A stretch of 7,718 nt of DNA, from positions 1 to 7,718 of the forward strand of contig NZ_JAHACR010000207.1 in assembly GCF_018375725.1 (NCBI RefSeq). Direction: 5' to 3'. This document shows positions 5,469-7,718 of the stretch, in pieces; within the stretch, counting starts at the first letter, position 1; every line of letters begins with the position of its first letter. Made by a program: the position numbers and the translations under genes. The notes beneath the pieces were generated by a model, which saw only the letters and a program-made list of their open reading frames with translations, made no database searches and had not been told where the DNA came from. This DNA is from Burkholderia sp. (lineage in GTDB: Bacteria; Pseudomonadota; Gammaproteobacteria; Burkholderiales; Burkholderiaceae).

Positions 5469-6319
5469 CGCAGACCTCCGGATTCGTATCGGTTGCCGGG
5501 TCGCCCAATGACGTCGGCGTTGGCGCCGCTTCCCGGATCGCCTGCCGTATTTCTCAGGGCGACGATGCGACTCAAGGTCAGCCGGGCGCGACCGTCGTGC
5601 GGGACGACAACGTTGCCATCGCAATCGGAATAACGGACCGGCACCGGCATCGACTCCCCGCTCGCACGCACGCAGACATGCACGGCAATCACCGTGCGCC
5701 AGTCATCCGCACGCATCGTGCTTGCATCGGCAAAGCGCGTCTCGCCGTGTCGCAGATAGCGAAAGCGCAGCTGGTCGACGCCCGCGACGACGGGTTGCGC
5801 GATGCCGCGACGCCCGTTCCCTTCGCAATACAGCTCGGGTCCGCCCGTCGACTGACTGACACGGGCATCGAAGCGATTCGACACGAGCGAACGCTCGCCT
5901 GGTGCGCCGACACTTTGTCCCAGGCAATCCGATACGTGCCCCGTTGCGGTCGGCCATGTCGACACCGTATCGCCCACGTATCGAACCAGCAATGAGTCGG
6001 ATGCTCCGCGCATCGCCTCGCACCACGGCTGCGAATCCGGACCGCGCACCCTCGCCGACGCACATCCGAACAACGGCGCCACCGGCGAGACCGTATCCGC
6101 ATCGAGCGGCCGGAATCCCGCCATCTGGATCTGCTGCCCGACCAGCGTCAGCGCGGTGCTCGCGGCATCGCGCATGCGAAACGCATCGTCGGCACGCCGT
6201 TGCGCCAGGCGCTGGGCTTGAAACAGCGAACCGACTGCCGCCAGCACGAGCAGGCCCGCAGACATCGCGATCAGCACTTCGAGCAACGTGTGCGCGCGGG
6301 CGCGGCGTTCAGCGCTCAT
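5465..6319 (-). CDS. pilW: Minor pilin / pilus assembly protein PilW
   Basis: The product is a 284-residue prepilin-like protein, the usual PilW size. The N-terminus is MSAERRARA^HTLLEVLIAMSAG, with Glu at +5 (Glu14) and a hydrophobic helix to about residue 33. The residue before the predicted cut is Ala9 instead of the expected Gly. The globular part has the family patterns GQQIQMAGFRPLD (61-73) and PVVAGVDQLRFRYL (176-189) and six cysteines (86, 100, 132, 165, 216, 233), which could make three disulfides in the periplasm. ATG 6319 overlaps the pilV 3' end by 11 bases, with GAGGG (6331-6327) 7 bases upstream. PilW is thought to bridge PilV/FimU and PilX in the minor-pilin priming complex. 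Confidence 0.88.
   Translation of the reverse strand: MSAERRARAHTLLEVLIAMSAGLLVLAAVGSLFQAQRLAQRRADDAFRMRDAASTALTLVGQQIQMAGFRPLDADTVSPVAPLFGCASARVRGPDSQPWCEAMRGASDSLLVRYVGDTVSTWPTATGHVSDCLGQSVGAPGERSLVSNRFDARVSQSTGGPELYCEGNGRRGIAQPVVAGVDQLRFRYLRHGETRFADASTMRADDWRTVIAVHVCVRASGESMPVPVRYSDCDGNVVVPHDGRARLTLSRIVALRNTAGDPGSGANADVIGRPGNRYESGGLR
5474..5479 (-). promoter_or_regulatory. pilX ribosome binding site inside pilW
   Basis: GGAGGT on the minus strand lies 5 bases before the pilX ATG, inside the last codons of pilW. It decides the pilX start against later in-frame Mets and shows that pilX can recruit ribosomes itself as well as through coupling. Confidence 0.75.
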
Positions 6320-6716
6320 TGGCACGCCCTCGCACGAACGGGATGCGCACGCACGACAACATCTGCGCCGATGGCGACGCCGCGTCGCAGCGCGCGGGCG
6401 CAGCCGCATCGTCATCTCGCCATCCGACTATCGCGAGCTGCACGCCGCCCGCCCCAGTGCCGATCGTGATCGTGCCTTCCGGCAGCAAGCCCGTGGCCGG
6501 CGCCGACACGCCGATGTGCGCGTCCGGGGCCATGCGCATACGTTCGATTTGCGCGTCGGCAAGCCACAGTGCGCGTTCGCGCCAGATCATCGTTCGTTGC
6601 GCGCGCATCATCGAGATCTGGCTGCCGGCGACCGCGAGCATCATGACGGCGAGCAGCGCGACGGCCACCATCACCTCGATCAGCGACGCGCCGCGCATCG
6701 CACGGCACGTGCTCAT
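6309..6716 (-). CDS. pilV: Minor pilin PilV
   Basis: The product is a 135-residue prepilin with a canonical class III site, CRAMRG^ASLIEVMVAVALLAV: Gly9 at -1, Glu14 at +5, and a membrane helix to about residue 30. Past the helix, RTMIWRERALWLADAQIERMR (41-61) is the standard PilV alpha-1C continuation. Two Cys at 110 and 122 could pair. The ATG overlaps the fimT stop as ATGA, and GAGG (6727-6724) lies 7 bases upstream. It acts with the GspH/FimU-type protein and PilW in the inner-membrane priming complex that starts pilus assembly. At 135 residues it is on the short side for PilV. Confidence 0.9.
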   Translation of the reverse strand: MSTCRAMRGASLIEVMVAVALLAVMMLAVAGSQISMMRAQRTMIWRERALWLADAQIERMRMAPDAHIGVSAPATGLLPEGTITIGTGAGGVQLAIVGWRDDDAAAPARCDAASPSAQMLSCVRIPFVRGRANER

Positions 6717-7276
6717 GAAACCGCCTCGCATCGCCCGTTGGCGACGCGCGCCCGGCCACCTGCCGCAATCCGCACGCAGCGCGACGATCGCGTATCGTCC
6801 GCGGCAAACATCACCTTTCGCGGACGCAACTCGAATCGACGCAAGCCGCCCGCCACCTGCCCGGCCGGCGGCGCAAACGACAGGTCGCGCGCCGCGCCGG
6901 TGACGAGGACTTCCGCATCACGTGGATACCGTCGCAACACATGCACGTGGTCGTCGACGTGCGCACGCACGACCCAACCGCACGACCAGCCGACCGCGTC
7001 GCATGGCTCCCCGGCGCGCAGGCATTGTCCCGTATCCCCGGCACGGCACAGCGTGACGCGCACGCCGAGACGCACGGCCTCGGCCCGCGCAAACGTCAAC
7101 GCGCCGAGCAGCGCGCGCGTACGCGCATCGACACGTTCTCGCACGCGCCACTGCTCGGCCACGGGCGCCGCATAGAACCCAAGCCCGGCCAGCAACGCGA
7201 TCACGACCATCAACTCGACGAGCGTGAAACCGCCCGCCCACCGCCCGGCCGCTTCGACAGCCCTGTTTCGATACAT
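6713..7276 (-). CDS. fimT: GspH/FimT-family minor pilin (FimU equivalent)
   Basis: The product has 187 residues. The prepilin site is GRWAGG^FTLVELMVVIALLAG, with Gly16 at -1, Phe at +1, Glu at +5, and a helix to about residue 36. The GspH/FimT domain follows: ALLGALTFARAEAVRLGVRVTLCRAG (55-80) is diagnostic, then a Trp/Gly turn (GWSCGWVV) and a C-terminal GRARVANGRCE. Six cysteines (77, 85, 92, 99, 167, 183) suggest a disulfide-rich periplasmic head. ATG 7276 has GGAG 7 bases upstream; a GTG at 7321 would add 15 residues without support. It is the first gene of the five-gene operon, the place held by fimU in Pseudomonas. The protein should couple the priming complex to the major pilin. The symbol follows common Burkholderia naming; fimU would be equally fair. 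Confidence 0.9.
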   Translation of the reverse strand: MYRNRAVEAAGRWAGGFTLVELMVVIALLAGLGFYAAPVAEQWRVRERVDARTRALLGALTFARAEAVRLGVRVTLCRAGDTGQCLRAGEPCDAVGWSCGWVVRAHVDDHVHVLRRYPRDAEVLVTGAARDLSFAPPAGQVAGGLRRFELRPRKVMFAADDTRSSRCVRIAAGGRARVANGRCEAVS

Positions 7277-7436
7277 CGCCGCACTCCGCCAACGCAATGC
7301 GACGACTGTAGCGACGCGCACGGCAGCGCACCATCTGCCGAACGGCCAGCTGGCGAGACACGATCACGCCGGCCACAATCGGCACGAGACGATCAAACGG
7401 GAAAGGAAGGGAGATGCGATGGAACGGCGCAGCGCT
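7277..7436 (-). promoter_or_regulatory. Gap between nrdR and the pilin operon, possible promoter
   Basis: This 160-base gap is the only place within the window for a dedicated pilin-operon promoter. A TACAGT (7310-7305 on minus) could be a -10 box about 30 bases before the fimT start, but I see no matching -35 and no sigma-54-type GG/GC pair. A short hairpin (AGCGC-TTCA-GCGCT, 7431-7444) spans the nrdR stop and has no T-tract, so readthrough from nrdR is possible. Confidence 0.3.
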
Positions 7437-7718
7437 TCAGCGCTTACGCTCAGGCTTCGCGGGCGATGCGCGACGGAATTCTTCGATCACGTCGGCAAAT
7501 TCGGAAACGTCCTCGAACCGGCGATACACCGATGCGAAACGGACATAGGCAATCGTGTCGAGGCCGCGCAACTCGTTCATCACGAGTTCGCCGAGCTTCT
7601 CGCTACGCACTTCGCGCTCGCCGGTCGCGAGCAGTTGATATTCGATTCGGGCGACCGCCGCGTCGATCGCGTCAGCCGCAACCGGCCGCTTGCGCAGCGC
7701 GAGTTGCATGCTGGCGAC
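7437..7718 (-). CDS. nrdR: Transcriptional repressor NrdR (partial, C-terminal 93 residues)
   Basis: The gene runs off the right edge. The 93 visible residues, in frame to the last base, are most of the ATP-cone domain and C-tail: VASMQLALRKRPV, then IDAAVARIEYQLLATGEREV, LGELVMNELRGLDTIAYVRFASVYRRF and FADVIEEFRR. These are hallmark NrdR segments. The missing part, about 66 residues by the usual length, would hold the N-terminal zinc ribbon and the start of the ATP cone. NrdR senses ATP/dATP and represses ribonucleotide reductase genes by binding NrdR boxes at their promoters. None of its expected targets is visible in the window. It lies upstream of the pilin operon on the same strand. Confidence 0.96.
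   Translation of the reverse strand, partial: VASMQLALRKRPVAADAIDAAVARIEYQLLATGEREVRSEKLGELVMNELRGLDTIAYVRFASVYRRFEDVSEFADVIEEFRRASPAKPERKR

Noticed and set aside
6288..7175. Long plus-strand frames (also 5902-6903 and 5111-5995) opposite the pilin genes
   Set aside because: They are rich in Arg, His, Thr and Ala with no domain, while the opposite strand carries five recognisable prepilins.
7401..7540. A possible small plus-strand gene starting at ATG 7414 after GGAAGGGAG, antisense to the nrdR 3' end
   Set aside because: The purine-rich stretch looks like a ribosome site, but the frame is about 45 codons, mostly covered by nrdR on the other strand, and has no recognisable product.

Overview
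The window has the GC-rich codon use and gene content of a betaproteobacterium. The proteins closely match my memory of Burkholderia sequences (GcdH, the 1-Cys peroxiredoxin and NrdR are near-textbook), so a Burkholderia sensu lato chromosome, perhaps of the cepacia complex, is the best guess. The assignment is from memory and was not searched. I see no phage, intact insertion sequence, CRISPR array, rRNA or tRNA. Most of the region looks like stable core chromosome.

Layout from left to right. (1) Positions 1-448, minus strand: the N-terminal half of an IclR-family regulator, cut by the window edge. It diverges from gcdH (525-1712, plus), encoding glutaryl-CoA dehydrogenase. The 76-base gap between them holds a perfect 17-base palindrome, a probable operator. 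(2) Positions 1713-2018: a convergent gap rich in dyad symmetries, including a 13-bp-stem bidirectional terminator and a 53-base degenerate palindrome. (3) Positions 2019-2657, minus: a 1-Cys peroxiredoxin (LsfA/Prx6 type). (4) Positions 2658-2963: an AT-rich divergent control region. (5) Positions 2964-4270, plus: three small envelope genes, yqjD-like (DUF883, tail-anchored), yqjE-like (two membrane helices) and a 148-aa protein in the place of yqjK. A hairpin lies between the first two. (6) Positions 4483-7276, minus: a compact five-gene minor-pilin operon, fimT-pilV-pilW-pilX-pilE, in which every junction overlaps by 4 or 11 bases. (7) Positions 7437-7718, minus: the C-terminal part of nrdR, cut by the window edge.

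How the genes work together. The regulator probably controls gcdH, which carries out a late step in lysine/tryptophan catabolism (glutaryl-CoA to crotonyl-CoA). The yqjDE-like cluster probably makes small inner-membrane proteins linked to stress or stationary phase. The pilin operon encodes the minor pilins that prime and cap type IV pili. It is notable for having no pilY1, the adhesin gene that usually lies between pilX and pilE in Pseudomonas-type operons, and for a PilW whose prepilin-peptidase site has Ala in place of the nearly invariant Gly.

I did not find a clearly new biological system. The best leads are the pilY1-less operon with its atypical PilW and PilX leaders, the dyad-rich gap at 1751-1927, and the three-gene yqj-like membrane module.
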